Assembly: GCF_020144925.1 (NCBI RefSeq) | Contig: NZ_NSLC01000009.1 | Location: 62,001-126,000, forward strand | Source: Afifella sp. IM 167 | GTDB taxonomy: Bacteria > Pseudomonadota > Alphaproteobacteria > Rhizobiales > Afifellaceae | Direction: 5' to 3' | DNA length: 64,000 nucleotides | Shown: in pieces, positions 33,331 through 43,300 of the stretch | Layout: each line of letters opens with the position of its first letter | How positions within the stretch are numbered: the stretch's first letter is position 1 | The notes under the pieces: generated by a model | Seen by the model: only the letters and a program-made list of their open reading frames with translations | Databases searched by the model: none | Told to the model about the DNA's origin: nothing | Made by a program: the position numbers and the translations under genes

Positions 33331-35370
33331 ATGCGCATCGGCATCGATGTCGGCGGCACGTTCACGGACGTCGTGGCGACGACTTCCGAGCGAGGGCTCG
33401 TCTTCGTCAAAACGAGCTCGACGCCCGATGATCCCTCCAGGGGGGTGATCGAGGGGCTGCACCTGCTCGCCGCCGAGCTTGGCCTCTCCTTCGAGGCGCT
33501 ACTGCAAGACCTTGAGATGCTCGTACACGGAACGACGGTGGCGACGAACATCCTCGTCGAGCGCAACGGCGCCAGGGTAGGGCTCCTGACGACCGCGGGG
33601 TTTGGCGACCTGCTCGTCATGCGTGAGGGCACGAAGGCGCGGCGCTACTCCCTGCGCGATCCGTTCCCGGAACCGCTCGTTGCGAAGGAACTGCGCAAGG
33701 AGGTGAGGGAGCGGCTGCGGGCGGACGGCAGCGTGGAGACCGCCCTCGACCTGGAGGATCTGGATCGCGCAATCGCCGAGCTGAAAGACGCCGGCGTCGA
33801 TGCCGTCGCCATCTGCTTCCTGCACGCGCACCGCAATTCCGGGCACGAGCGGCTCGCCCTGGAGCGGATCGAACAGTCCGGATGGCCCGTCTACGTCTCC
33901 ATGGCAAGCGAGCTTCTGGCCAAGGAAGGCGAGTATGACCGGCTGTCGACGGCCGTGGTCAACGCCTATGTCGGGCCGGGTTTTAGCCGATATCTCCGCC
34001 GCCTGTCGGATCGGCTCGCCGCGGACGGGGCCACGGCGCCGATCCTCGTCATGCAGTCGAATGGCGGTGTCTTGCCGATCGCGGAGGCTGGAAGGCGCGC
34101 CGTGGGCGCCGTGACGAGCGGGCCGGCCGGCGGCGCTCGTGCGGCGGCTCTGTTCGCGCGCTCGATGAACCTGGAAAACGTGGTCAGCTACGACACCGGG
34201 GGCACCAGCAGCGATGTCTGCGTGGTCGAAGGCCATGTGCCGATCGAGAGCCCGTCGAAGACGATGTCCGACCTGAAGATCGCGGTGAGTGCCATCGAGA
34301 TCAATCCGGTCGGCCTTGGCGGAGGCAGCATCGCCTGCCTCGATCCCGCCGGCATTCTGACCATCGGACCGCAAAGCGCCGGCGCCACCCCCGGGCCCGC
34401 CGCCTTCGGGCGCGGCGGCAACCGGGCGACGCTGACCGATGCGAACGTCGTGCTCGGCTGCATTGCTCCGGGTTCCTTTCTCGGCGGCCGGCTGAAGATC
34501 GCGCCGGCGCTCGCCCACGCCGCGATCGAGCGCGAGATTGCCGCCCCTTTGCAGATCGGCGTGGAGGAGGCGGCCTTTGCCATCCAGCAACTCGCCGTCT
34601 CGAAAATCTCCGAGGGTATCCGGCTCGCCACCGTCCGGCGCGGGGCCGATCCGCGCGATTTCGCTCTCATGTGTTTCGGCGGTGCCGGCGGCCTCCACGC
34701 CGACGCCGTCGCGCGCGAGCTGGAAATTCCCAAGGCGATCGTGCCGCGTCAGGCATCCGTCCTCTCGGCGCTCGGCTTTCTCGCCACGGAGGTTCGGCAC
34801 GACTTCAGCCGCAGCCTCGGCAGGCCCCTGGACAGGATCTCGCCCGGGGGCCTCCGTGAGATTTTCGGCGAGCTCGTCAACGAGGGCCGCGAAGCGCTGC
34901 TCCGGGACGGTTTTTCGGGCGAGCGGCAGGTGATGCGGCTGACCGTCGAATGTCGCTATCGTCGCCAGGTGGACAGCATCGACGTTCCGCTCACGCAGGA
35001 GGAGCTGGAGGGGGACGGGCCGGCACTGCTGCAGGAGCGGTTCACCGACCTTTACCGCGGGCTCTTTCACCACTCCCATGATGAGCCCGGCTTCATCGAC
35101 AGCTGCCGGCTCGCCGCTCTCGGCCGGATTCCGGCGCTCACGCTGCCGGTGGTCGAAACCTCTTCCGCCGTGCCCTACGGATCGCGACGGCTCTATCTCG
35201 ATGAATGGATCGACTGCCCCGCCTACTGGTTCGACGACCTCGGCTCGGGCGCCGTCTTCGAGGGGCCGGGCCTGGTCGATTCCGACTCCACGACCGTCCT
35301 CGTCCTGCCGGGCAGCCGCGCCACCGTCGAGCCGAACGGCAGCCTCGTCATAACCCGTGGAGGTGTTTGA
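33331..35370 (+). CDS. Hydantoinase A / oxoprolinase family subunit (HyuA, cluster 2)
   Basis: A 679-residue HyuA-type ATPase subunit: MRIGIDVGGTFTDVVATTSE, LVHGTTVATNILVERNGARVGL, NVVSYDTGGTSSDVCVVEG and MCFGGAGGLHADAVAREL. AAGGA (33316-33320) precedes the ATG. Upstream in-frame sequence overlaps the tctA stop region and is not needed. The second HyuA of the window, it lies in the same transcription unit as the TctCBA transporter. It acts with the next gene product in ATP-dependent cleavage or carboxylation of a small amide or ketone. It is clearly diverged from the cluster-1 and cluster-3 HyuA proteins. Confidence 0.9.
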   Translation: MRIGIDVGGTFTDVVATTSERGLVFVKTSSTPDDPSRGVIEGLHLLAAELGLSFEALLQDLEMLVHGTTVATNILVERNGARVGLLTTAGFGDLLVMREGTKARRYSLRDPFPEPLVAKELRKEVRERLRADGSVETALDLEDLDRAIAELKDAGVDAVAICFLHAHRNSGHERLALERIEQSGWPVYVSMASELLAKEGEYDRLSTAVVNAYVGPGFSRYLRRLSDRLAADGATAPILVMQSNGGVLPIAEAGRRAVGAVTSGPAGGARAAALFARSMNLENVVSYDTGGTSSDVCVVEGHVPIESPSKTMSDLKIAVSAIEINPVGLGGGSIACLDPAGILTIGPQSAGATPGPAAFGRGGNRATLTDANVVLGCIAPGSFLGGRLKIAPALAHAAIEREIAAPLQIGVEEAAFAIQQLAVSKISEGIRLATVRRGADPRDFALMCFGGAGGLHADAVARELEIPKAIVPRQASVLSALGFLATEVRHDFSRSLGRPLDRISPGGLREIFGELVNEGREALLRDGFSGERQVMRLTVECRYRRQVDSIDVPLTQEELEGDGPALLQERFTDLYRGLFHHSHDEPGFIDSCRLAALGRIPALTLPVVETSSAVPYGSRRLYLDEWIDCPAYWFDDLGSGAVFEGPGLVDSDSTTVLVLPGSRATVEPNGSLVITRGGV

Positions 35371-35373
35371 GCC

Positions 35374-36978
35374 ATGGCCATCCCGAGCCCGGCGGACGAC
35401 GTCGATCCGCTGACCCTCGCCGTCGTCCAGCACAAGCTCCGCGCCATCGCCGAGGAGATGGTCGAGACCATGGCGCGTACCTGTTTTTCGCCGATCCTCA
35501 ACCAGAGCCGGGATTTCTCTAGCGTTGTGATGGACGGGCAGGCGAGAACCCTGGCCCAGGCGGAGCGGGTGCCGATCCACATGGGCGCGATGCCCTTCGC
35601 GATCGAAAAGATGGCGGCGGCATTCGAGGGCAGCCTGCGGCCCGGCGACATGCTCATTGCCAACGACCCCTATGCCGGCGGCAGCCATCTTCCCGATGTC
35701 ACCATGGCCATGCCGGTCTTTGACGGCGGCGCGGTCCGGTTCTGGGTGGGGCTCAGAGCCCACCAGGGCGACATCGGCGGGATCTCGCCCGGCAGCTACA
35801 GCCCGGCCGCCACCGAGATCTGGCACGAAGGGCTGCGCATACCTCCGATGAAGCTGATCGAGGAGGGCGCGTTGCGCGCCGATCTCCTCCAGCTCCTCGC
35901 GCTCAACTCGCGCAAGGGCGACGACCTGAAGGGCGATATCCAGGCCCAGATCGCCGCGGTTCGCAGCGGGGCGGAGCGCGTGGCGGGCCTGATCGCACGC
36001 TATGGCGCGGAGGCGTCGGCGCGCTGCGCGGCGGCGGTGCTCGATTCGGGCGAAGCGCATATGCTGCGGTTCCTGCGCGCTTGCCGGCCGGGGCACTATG
36101 CGGGAATCAGCCATCTGGAGGGGGAGGGGGACGAGCCGCTGATCCCGATCTCGGCGAGCATCGATCTGTCGCCAGAGAGAATAATCGTCGACCTGCGCGA
36201 TTGTCCGGACCAGATGGCGAGCTTCCTCAACAGCCCCATCGCCAACACCCGCGCCGCCGTCATCGTGGCGCTGCTGTATCTCAGCGACGATGAGGGCATG
36301 CTGAACGACGGGGCGACACGGCCGCTGGAAATCCTGACGCGGCCGGGATCGATCGTCGATCCGCGTGAGCCCGGTCCCGTCGCCGCCTGCACCTCGCTGA
36401 CCGCAAGCGCCATCATCGAAGCCGTGCTGAAGGCGATGGCCGATGCCTGTCCGCAGGCCGCCATCGCCGGCTTCGCCCGGCGCTTTCGCTTCGCCCTCGC
36501 CGGCGCGCATGCCGGCGGAGAGCCGTTTATCTGGCACTTCTTCTTCAACCGCGGCGGGGCCGGTGCCAATGCCAGCCACGAAGGCTGGCCCAATCTCGGC
36601 GGCATCCACAATCCGGGGGGAACCCCGTCACCGAGCATAGAGCGCACGGAGGCTTCCTATCCGCTCGTGGTCGAGGAATATGCCTTGCGTGAAGGCTCGG
36701 GCGGCGCCGGACGGCGACGTGGTGGGGAGGGCGGTGTCATTCGTATCCGTTACGAGGGTGAAGGCGGCGCGACCATTGCGACGAGCGGTGACGGCGTTCG
36801 CGTGCCGCCCTACGGTCTGGCTGGCGGTGCTGACGGGCAGGGCCACGCCTATTGGATCGAAAGGGCGGATGGCAGCCGCATCCCGCTCGGACCGCGCGAG
36901 AGCGGCGCCGAGCTTGGGCCGGGCGACCGGATCGTCTGCCATGCGGCCGGCGGTGGCGGTTACGGAAGTCCCGAATAG
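35374..36978 (+). CDS. Hydantoinase B / oxoprolinase family subunit (HyuB, cluster 2)
   Basis: A 534-residue HyuB protein: LTLAVVQHKLRAIAEEMVETM, PGDMLIANDPYAGGSHLPDVTM, AHQGDIGGISPGS and the terminal AAGGGGYGSPE, matching the family's C-terminal GGGGYG. GGAGGTG (35359-35365), inside the end of the HyuA gene, is its ribosome-binding site, and the ATG follows the HyuA stop by 3 bases. It ends the TctCBA-HyuAB operon. A palindromic hairpin lies 11 bases beyond the stop. Confidence 0.9.
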   Translation: MAIPSPADDVDPLTLAVVQHKLRAIAEEMVETMARTCFSPILNQSRDFSSVVMDGQARTLAQAERVPIHMGAMPFAIEKMAAAFEGSLRPGDMLIANDPYAGGSHLPDVTMAMPVFDGGAVRFWVGLRAHQGDIGGISPGSYSPAATEIWHEGLRIPPMKLIEEGALRADLLQLLALNSRKGDDLKGDIQAQIAAVRSGAERVAGLIARYGAEASARCAAAVLDSGEAHMLRFLRACRPGHYAGISHLEGEGDEPLIPISASIDLSPERIIVDLRDCPDQMASFLNSPIANTRAAVIVALLYLSDDEGMLNDGATRPLEILTRPGSIVDPREPGPVAACTSLTASAIIEAVLKAMADACPQAAIAGFARRFRFALAGAHAGGEPFIWHFFFNRGGAGANASHEGWPNLGGIHNPGGTPSPSIERTEASYPLVVEEYALREGSGGAGRRRGGEGGVIRIRYEGEGGATIATSGDGVRVPPYGLAGGADGQGHAYWIERADGSRIPLGPRESGAELGPGDRIVCHAAGGGGYGSPE

Positions 36979-36988
36979 ATAGCCGGAT

Positions 36989-37010
36989 CCGGAGAGGATC
37001 GATCCTCCGG
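36989..37010. other. Hairpin at the end of the TctCBA-HyuAB operon
   Basis: The core AGGATCGATCCT is a perfect 12-base palindrome flanked by CCGG on both sides, so the RNA folds into a strong stem. No T-run follows on the + strand, so it is not a classical intrinsic terminator. It could protect the 3' end or assist Rho-dependent termination between converging genes. The rest of 36979-37196 shows no gene. Confidence 0.35.
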
Positions 37011-37196
37011 CCGAAAATGTCCGGTCGCCGGGGACGAGGGCACCTGTAGCCATCGACGGAGCGGAAAGCTGCCGTTCTGGATCCACCCCTCCAGGCCCTT
37101 CAGCCCCGTTCTCGGAGAAACAGGCAGCGGACATCCAAAAAAAGGCTGAAACTCGCGGGCTCTGCCCCGGCCATATCGATGGCAGGCGGGCGGCGT

Positions 37197-38282
37197 TTAT
37201 CCCCTCCTCGCGTCCGGAGCGCGCGTCTCGGTCCTGAGCACCATCTCGAACAGCGCACCGCCGCTTCTCGAGGGACGATAGCGCAGCCGCCCGCCATGCG
37301 CTTCCACGATCGCGCGCACGACCGACAGCCCGAGCCCGTTGCCGCCCGGCTCCCCGGATCGAGCCTGATCGCCGCGGACGAAGGGATCGAAGACGCGCCT
37401 CGCCATCTCGGGCGTGAGGCCCGGCCCCTCGTCGGCGACACCCAGCACCGTCTCGCCGCCGCTTTTCCCAAGAGAGATCGTGATCGCACCCCGGTTGGCA
37501 TAGCGCCGCGCATTGGTGACGAGCGCCAGAAGAGCCTGCCGGATGCGCGTCGCATCGGCCAGCACGACGACATCGGAAAGCTCGAGTGCGAGGGAAAAAC
37601 CCTGGGCCTTCAGGTCGGGCGCCAGGAGCTCGGCCATCTGCCCGATCTCCTGCGACAGACAGACCGGTTCGATGTGCAGGTCCAGATGCCCGCTATCGGC
37701 GAGCGTCACCGTGCGCAGATCCTCCACCAGCCTTGCCAGGCTGTCCACCTGGAGGACCAGACCCCGGAGCGCGCGCTCGTCCGGTTCGAACACGCCGTCG
37801 ATCATGCCCTGCAGGCGACCCTTCAGGACGGTGAGCGGCGTGCGCAGCTCGTGCGCGATCGTGGCGTTCCAGAGTGCCATGTCGGCGGCCATGTCCTCCA
37901 GGCGCTGCGCCATGGTGTTGAAGTCGTCGATCAATCCGGCGGTCTCCCCCAGCGAGCGATCGCCGGGCGGAACCCGCGCCGACAGGTCGCCGCCCGCGAT
38001 GCGCCGGGCGCTCTGGGCGAGCGTTTCCAGGGGCTCCAGAATGCGGCGCGCGAGGCGCAGGGCGACGAAGGCCGCAATCGGCAGGGCGACGAGGATGGCG
38101 GCCCCCAGGATCGCGAGATCCGTTGCCGTGAGCCACTCGCCCTGCGTGTCGAGCCGTGGATAGAAGGCGATGATCGCCGTGTAGGCGAGATAGGTGCCGA
38201 AGAAGACGAGCAGCCCCGCCACCACGGTGATGGCGGACATGGCGATGAGGATCTGGCGGCTCAGGCCGGCGCGCAGCTTCAT
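37197..38282 (-). CDS. Sensor histidine kinase (BaeS-like)
   Basis: A 361-residue membrane kinase. Two N-terminal membrane helices (ILIAMSAITVVAGLLVFFGTYL and LAILGAAILVALPIAAFVAL) enclose a very short periplasmic loop. A HAMP linker (RRILEPLETLAQSARRIAGGDL) follows, then the H-box AHELRTPLTVLKG with the phosphorylated His and the ATPase boxes VTNARRYANRG, ADEGPGLTPEMARRVFDPF and GNGLGLSVVRAIVEAHGG. The small periplasmic region suggests sensing within the membrane. It starts 4 bases after the response-regulator stop. The pair is divergent from an RND efflux pump, as in BaeSR-mdtABC. Confidence 0.93.
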   Translation of the reverse strand: MKLRAGLSRQILIAMSAITVVAGLLVFFGTYLAYTAIIAFYPRLDTQGEWLTATDLAILGAAILVALPIAAFVALRLARRILEPLETLAQSARRIAGGDLSARVPPGDRSLGETAGLIDDFNTMAQRLEDMAADMALWNATIAHELRTPLTVLKGRLQGMIDGVFEPDERALRGLVLQVDSLARLVEDLRTVTLADSGHLDLHIEPVCLSQEIGQMAELLAPDLKAQGFSLALELSDVVVLADATRIRQALLALVTNARRYANRGAITISLGKSGGETVLGVADEGPGLTPEMARRVFDPFVRGDQARSGEPGGNGLGLSVVRAIVEAHGGRLRYRPSRSGGALFEMVLRTETRAPDARRG

Positions 38283-38286
38283 GGCA

Positions 38287-38958
38287 TCAGGTCGTCAGGC
38301 GATAGCCGACGCCGCGCACGCCGGGCAGGAGGCCGACCGCGCCAGCCTGCTCCAGCTTCCGCCGCAGCTTGCTGAGGTGGCTGTCCACCGTCCGGTCGAG
38401 CGCGTCCGAGCCCGGCAGGCAGGCATCCACCAGTTCGCTCCGGGTAAAAACCTTGGTCGGGTTTCGCGCCATGTGGGCGAGGATCCGGAACTCGGTCAGC
38501 GTCAGCGGAAGAGACGCCGTGCCGAAACTCGCCTGATATGCGTCGAGATCGATCGAGAGCTCGCCGACGCGCAGCACGCCCGCGGCGCTGGCCAGCCCCG
38601 ATCGGCGGAGAACCGCCTTCGCCCGCGCTACCACCTCGATCGGGTTGAATGGCTTCACGACGTAGTCGTCCGCACCGATGCGCAGCCCCTGAAGGCGGTC
38701 GATATCCTGGTCGAGCGCCGTGATCATGATGGCGGGCGTGTTGCCCCGGCGGCGCAGCTCCGCCAGCACCTCCCATCCGTCGAGACGCGGCATGGTGACG
38801 TCAAGAAGCACGAGATCTGGCTTCAGTGCCAGATGGAGGTCGAGCGCGGTGCGCCCGTCGCGTGCGCCCACCGTGCGGAACCCTTCGCGCACGAGATAGG
38901 CGTCGAGAATGGCCGCGATCTCGTCGTCGTCCTCGGCGATCAGAACCAGGGCTGTCAT
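38287..38958 (-). CDS. OmpR-family response regulator (BaeR-like)
   Basis: A 223-residue regulator. The receiver domain begins VLIAEDDDEIAAILDAYL, with the phosphorylated Asp in LVLLDVTMPRLDGWEV (about residue 52) and Lys in DDYVVKPFNPIEVVARAKA. The C-terminal winged helix reads LTLTEFRILAHMARNPTKVFTRSELV and RTVDSHLSKLRRKLE. ATG 38958 gives the standard N-terminus; a longer frame adds 24 atypical residues. It is coupled to the kinase gene and divergent from the membrane-fusion gene at 39128, with 169 bases shared for regulation. It probably activates the pump genes. Confidence 0.93.
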   Translation of the reverse strand: MTALVLIAEDDDEIAAILDAYLVREGFRTVGARDGRTALDLHLALKPDLVLLDVTMPRLDGWEVLAELRRRGNTPAIMITALDQDIDRLQGLRIGADDYVVKPFNPIEVVARAKAVLRRSGLASAAGVLRVGELSIDLDAYQASFGTASLPLTLTEFRILAHMARNPTKVFTRSELVDACLPGSDALDRTVDSHLSKLRRKLEQAGAVGLLPGVRGVGYRLTT

Positions 38959-39127
38959 GGCCGGCGTTCTCCTCGTCCACTGGATGCCACCTCGCTCGCC
39001 GCGCGTCGAGCGGTCGCCGCACGTCTCCACGAAACCGCAACACAGGCTCCACGGTGCGCCAACGGTGGGGATCGATAGAGACCGCGTCGCGCCCCGGCGA
39101 CGATGCCATTGTCATGGAAACCAAAAA

Positions 39128-40291
39128 ATGCCGCCTCTGCGCCGCTTCTCCATCCCAGCCCTCCTGGCCGCTGCCCTGCTGCTCGGTGCCTGCACGCGGG
39201 GCGAGAGCGAGGCGGCATCGCCGGAACCACCGGCTGAAGCCGCCCGCGTCGCTGTGCTCACGGTCCAGCCGCGCCGGGTGGTCGTCACCGACGAGCTGCC
39301 GGGGCGTGTCTCGGCCCTGCGCACGGCCGAGATCCGCCCGCAGGTCGGCGGCATCGTCCAGAAAGTCCTCTTCACCGAAGGCTCGGAGGTGGCGGCCGAC
39401 CAGCCGCTCTTCCAGATCGACCCCGCGCCGTTCGCCGCCGACGTTGAGGCGGCGACCGCGGCGCTGGCCCGGGCGAAGGCGGATCTTCTCAACGCGGACG
39501 CCAAGCACAACCGGATAAAGGCGCTCGCGGACGCCCGAACCGCGAGCGCCGCAGCGCTGGGAGATGCGACGGCCGAGCTGGCGCGGGCACGCGCAAATGT
39601 CGCCGAGGCGCGGGCCAACCTGACCCGCCGCAAGCTGGAACTGGGTTACGCGACCGTCCGCAGTCCGATCGCGGGACGCATTGGCCAGGCCCTCGTCACC
39701 GAGGGGGGCCTTGCTTCCGTCGGCGCATCGACCGCCCTCGCCGTCGTCCAGCAGATGGACCGCGTCTACCTCGACGTCCGCCAGCCCTCAATGCGCCGGG
39801 AGCTGCTGGAGGAAATGCTCGAAAGGGGCAGCAGCGAGGAGGCCGGCGCTCTTCCGGTCGACATTCTGACGATCACGGGCAGGCCCTACGACTTCCAGGG
39901 CAGGATCCTCTTCTCCGAGAGCACGGTGGATCCCGGAACGGGCAGCATTGCCATGCGTGTCGAGGTGCCCAACCCTTCCCGCCAGTTGCTGCCCGGCATG
40001 TATCTGCGCGCCAGGGTGCCGAGCGCCATCTATGCGAATGCGTTGACGGTGCCGCAGGAAGCCGTGCTCCGCGATCCGTCCGGACGGGCCCAACTCGCCG
40101 TGATCGGGAACGACAATACCGCCAGCCGCCGCGACGTCGAACTCGGGCCGCTGGTGGACCGCCAGTATGTGATCCTCTCCGGCCTGAAGCCCGGCGAGAC
40201 CGTGGTCGTGCGGGGTCAGGATCGCACGGAGGCCGGCGGGCCGCTGGAGCTTGTTCCCTACCGGCCTTCCTCACCCCAGACCAAGGCCTGA
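39128..40291 (+). CDS. RND efflux membrane-fusion (periplasmic adaptor) lipoprotein
   Basis: A 387-residue MexA/AcrA-like adaptor. The signal sequence ends in a lipobox (LLLGACTRG), so it is inner-membrane anchored through a lipidated Cys at about residue 22. The biotinyl/lipoyl halves (RPQVGGIVQKVLFTEGSEV and YATVRSPIAGRIGQALVTEGG) flank a coiled-coil hairpin rich in Ala/Arg (about 105-160). A beta-barrel and membrane-proximal domain follow. ATG 39128 is chosen because the lipoprotein signal starts there. It is 11 bases upstream of the permease gene. No outer-membrane channel gene is present in the window, so one must be borrowed from elsewhere. Confidence 0.92.
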   Translation: MPPLRRFSIPALLAAALLLGACTRGESEAASPEPPAEAARVAVLTVQPRRVVVTDELPGRVSALRTAEIRPQVGGIVQKVLFTEGSEVAADQPLFQIDPAPFAADVEAATAALARAKADLLNADAKHNRIKALADARTASAAALGDATAELARARANVAEARANLTRRKLELGYATVRSPIAGRIGQALVTEGGLASVGASTALAVVQQMDRVYLDVRQPSMRRELLEEMLERGSSEEAGALPVDILTITGRPYDFQGRILFSESTVDPGTGSIAMRVEVPNPSRQLLPGMYLRARVPSAIYANALTVPQEAVLRDPSGRAQLAVIGNDNTASRRDVELGPLVDRQYVILSGLKPGETVVVRGQDRTEAGGPLELVPYRPSSPQTKA

Positions 40292-40302
40292 GGAGACCGC
40301 CC

Positions 40303-43300
40303 ATGCCTCAGTTCTTCATCGAGCGCCCGGTCTTTGCCTGGGTTATCGCGATTTTCATCGTGCTGGCCGGCATCGCCGCGATCCCGCAGCTTCCGGTCTC
40401 GCGGTTTCCCGTGATCGCGCCGCCGAGCATCAGCATATTCGCCAGCTACACCGGCGCCAGCCCGCGGACGGTCAACGACAGCGTCACGGCGCCGATCGAG
40501 CGCGAACTGACGGCGGTCAAGAACGTCCTCTACTTCGAGTCCTCCTCCGACTCCTCCGGCAGTGCCAACATTACCGTCACCTTCAAGCCCGGCACCGACC
40601 CGGAGCTCGCCCAGATCGATGTGCAAAACCGCCTGAAATCCATCGAGCCGCGCCTGCCCGAGCCTGTCCGCCGCGCGGGCCTGTCCGTAGAAGGCGTCAC
40701 GTCGGGCTTCCTGATGATCGTGTCCCTGCGCTCCGATGGGGGCGAGACCGATCCGCTGGCGCTGGAAGACTATCTCGTGCGCCGCCTGGCGCTGGAGCTC
40801 AAGCAGGTGCCTGGCGTCGGCCGCGTCCAGTCCTTCGGCTCGGAGGCGGCGATGCGCATCTGGATCGATCCCGCCAGGCTCGTCTCCTATTCGATCTCGA
40901 CGGCCGAGATCGTCCAGGCCATCCAGACGCAGAACGTCCAGGTGGCGCCGGGGCGGCTCGGCGAGGCGCCGGCGGTTCCCGGCCAGGCTGTCAGCGTCCC
41001 GCTCACGCTCAGCGGCCAGCTGGAGACGCCGGAGGAATTCGCCGCCATCGTCCTGCGGTCGCAGCCCGACGGCTCGACGCTGACGCTCGGGGACGTCGCC
41101 CGCATCGAGGTCGGCCCGCAGACCATGGGCTTTTCCATCTTCGACGGCGGCAAGCCGGCGACCGCCGCCGCCATCCAGCTCGCGCCCGGCGCCAACGCCG
41201 TCAGCACGTCGGAAGCGGTGCGCGCGCGCCTGGCCGAACTGCAGCCTTCGATGCCCACGGGCGTCACCTACGCCGTGTCCTACGACACCGCGCCCTTCGT
41301 GAAGCTCTCGATCGTCAAGGTCGTGCAGACGCTCGCCGAGGCCATGGTCCTGGTGTTCCTGATCATGCTGCTGTTCCTCCAGAGCATCCGCTACACGCTG
41401 ATCCCGGCGATCGTCGCGCCGATCGCGCTCCTCGGCACCTTCGCCGTGATGTGGGCCATCGGTTACTCGATCAATGCGCTGACGATGTTCGGCATGGTGC
41501 TGGCCATCGGCATCATCGTGGACGATGCGATCGTCGTCGTGGAAAACGTCGAACGGCTCATGGCGAGCGAGGGCCTGTCGCCGCGCGAGGCGACGCGCCG
41601 CGCCATGCGGGAGATCACGGGCGCGGTCATCGGCATCACCCTGGTGCTGACGGCGGTGTGCCTGCCGATGGGCCTTGCCGGCGGTTCCGTCGGCGCGATC
41701 TACCGCCAGTTCACGGTTTCGCTGGCGGTCTCGATCCTGTTCTCGGCTTTCCTGGCACTCAGCCTGACGCCCGCGCTCTGCGCCACGATCCTCAAGCCGG
41801 TCGTCCCCCATCATGAGAGGAAGGGTTTCTTCGCCGGGTTCAACCGGGGCTTCGACAGGCTGACGGGACGGTACACCGCATGGGTCGGCTGGCTGGTGAA
41901 GCGGGTCGGCCGTGTCATGCTGGTCTATGGCGTCCTCGTCGGCGCGCTGGTGCTGGGCTACCGCGCGCTGCCGACCGCTTTCGTGCCGGACGAGGACCAG
42001 GGAACGTTCATGACCTCCTTCACCCTGCCGGCCGACGCCACCGCCGAGCGGACGCAGGCTCTCGTCGAGCTCTTCGACAGGCACGCCGCGACACGCCCCG
42101 ACATCGCCAACAATCTCTCCGTCATGGGCTTCGGGTTTTCCGGATCGGGCGCGAATGCGGCGATGGCCTTCACCACGCTCCGGGACTGGGATGAAAGGAG
42201 CGGCAGCACCGACGCCGAAATCGCGGCGGCCGAACGGGCGATGCGGCAGGCGACGGAAGGGGAGATCCTCATCATGAAACCGCCGGCCATCGAGGAATTG
42301 GGCACAACGTCTGGCATCGCCATGCGCCTCGTCGACCGCGCCGGGCGCGACGCGGCGGCGCTGCGCGATGCGGCGGAAAAGCTCGTCGCTCTCGCGGGGC
42401 AGAGCAAGCTCCTGCGGAATGTGCGCGTGGACGGCCTTCCCAGCGGGCCAAGCGTGAACCTTCGCGTCGACCGGCAGAAGGCCGGCGCCCTGGGGGTCTC
42501 CTTCACCGCCGTCAGCGACCTGCTCGCCTCCACCATGAGTTCGACCTACGTCAACGACTTTCCGCGCGCGGGTAGTCTCCAGCAGGTGATCCTGCAGGCG
42601 CAGGCGAAAGACCGCATGCAGGTCGAGGATGTCCTGAAGCTGCAGGTGCGCAACGACAAGGGTGGCATGGTCGCCCTTTACGAGATGGTCACGCCGGAAT
42701 GGTCCGTCAGCCCGCTCCAGCTCAATCGCTACAACGGATACCCCTCGCTCAGCATCTCGGGAGACGCCGCGCCCGGCGTGTCGAGCGGCGATGCGATGAA
42801 CGAGATCGAGCGGATCGCCAAGGGGCTTGCCGGCGGCTTCGCCGTCGAATGGACGGGCCAGTCCCTCCAGGAACGCCAATCCGGCGCGCAGGCGCCGCTT
42901 CTGATGGCGCTCTCCTTCGTCGTCGTCTTTCTTGTGCTCGCCGCCCTCTACGAGAGCTGGGCGATCCCGCTTTCGGTCATGCTGGTCGTGCCGCTCGGGA
43001 TCCTGGGCGCGGTCGTCGCGGTGCATCTGCGTGGCTTTGAGAACGACGTGTTCTTCAAGGTCGGCCTGATCACCCTGATCGGCCTTTCGGCCAAGAACGC
43101 GGTGCTGATCGTGGAATTCGCCCGCAAGCTGCACGAGGAGGGAAGCTCGCTTGCCGAGGCGGCCGTCGAGGCAGCCCGTTTGCGGCTGCGCCCCATCGTC
43201 ATGACCTCGCTCGCCTTCACGCTCGGCATCGTGCCGCTGGTTATCGCCAGGGGACCAAGCTCGGAGACGCAGAACGCCCTCGGCACCGGTCTCTTCGGAG

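Noticed and set aside
33499-36609. Long open frame (about 1036 codons) on the minus strand
   Set aside because: Antisense to the cluster-2 HyuA/HyuB genes; no family motifs.
36989-37010. Intrinsic terminator after HyuB
   Set aside because: The hairpin is strong, but there is no T-run on the side of the transcript, so it is listed only as a hairpin.
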